Of a DNA stretch of 6,485 bases, positions 6,459 through 6,485 are shown piece after piece (position 1 is the stretch's first letter; each line of letters begins with the position of its first letter). The notes below the pieces were generated by a model that was given only the letters and a program-made list of their open reading frames with translations, did no database searches and was not told the DNA's origin. Where the stretch lies: assembly GCA_027296025.1 (NCBI GenBank), contig JAPUJU010000147.1, positions 1 to 6,485 on the forward strand. Direction: 5' to 3'. A program made the translations under genes and the position numbers. The DNA comes from a bacterium. GTDB taxonomy: Bacteria > Krumholzibacteriota > Krumholzibacteriia > WVZY01.

Positions 6459-6485
6459 ATGCGACACTCCGGTAGGGCGCCCGAC
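6459..6485 (+). CDS. rph: Ribonuclease PH, first nine codons only
   Basis: The frame MRHSGRAPD runs off the window. It matches the characteristic N-terminus of RNase PH (MR-x-x-GR-x-x-D), a phosphorolytic 3'-5' exoribonuclease that trims tRNA 3' ends and forms a hexameric ring. The strong ribosome-binding site and the neighbouring murI and GerMN genes support the call. In many bacteria rph is followed by the non-canonical purine NTP pyrophosphatase gene (rdgB), which I would expect next, outside this window. Confidence 0.75.

Overview
The window reads as ordinary bacterial chromosome of moderately high GC, from an organism with a peptidoglycan wall and surface polysaccharides. The amidase carries a signal peptide, an AMIN domain and an AmiB/AmiC-like insertion, and it sits with GerMN, MurI and Rph genes. 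I infer a Gram-negative-type, probably little-cultivated phylum (for example FCB-group or Gemmatimonadota relatives). I cannot place it from sequence alone.

Layout. Positions 1-2108, minus strand: two overlapping glycosyltransferase genes. A GT2-family enzyme (2108 to 1203) is followed by a GT4-family enzyme (1203 to beyond position 1). The GT4 frame has no stop before the window edge. Upstream of them on the same strand are a rho-independent terminator (2131-2172), a complete tRNA-Leu(CAG) with encoded CCA (2196-2282) and a candidate promoter with a palindrome in its spacer. Positions 2391-2965 hold no convincing gene and form the divergent intergenic space. From 2966 rightward, plus strand: smpB, an exported N-acetylmuramoyl-L-alanine amidase, a membrane-anchored GerMN protein, murI (glutamate racemase) and the first nine codons of rph (RNase PH).

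How it works together. The plus-strand genes after smpB are spaced 9 to 25 nt apart and look like one transcription unit. It couples D-glutamate supply (MurI) and peptidoglycan cleavage (amidase), possibly with a GerMN accessory protein, to RNA processing (Rph). SmpB serves trans-translation. The minus-strand pair probably adds sugars to a cell-surface glycan.

I found no mobile element, CRISPR array or clearly new system. The points most worth a second look are: the abnormal C-terminal tail of the GT4 frame with a perfect 20-bp GC palindrome; the strong terminator only 22 nt before the GT2 start codon; the promoter-spacer palindrome upstream of tRNA-Leu; and the autoinhibitory-type insertion in the amidase.
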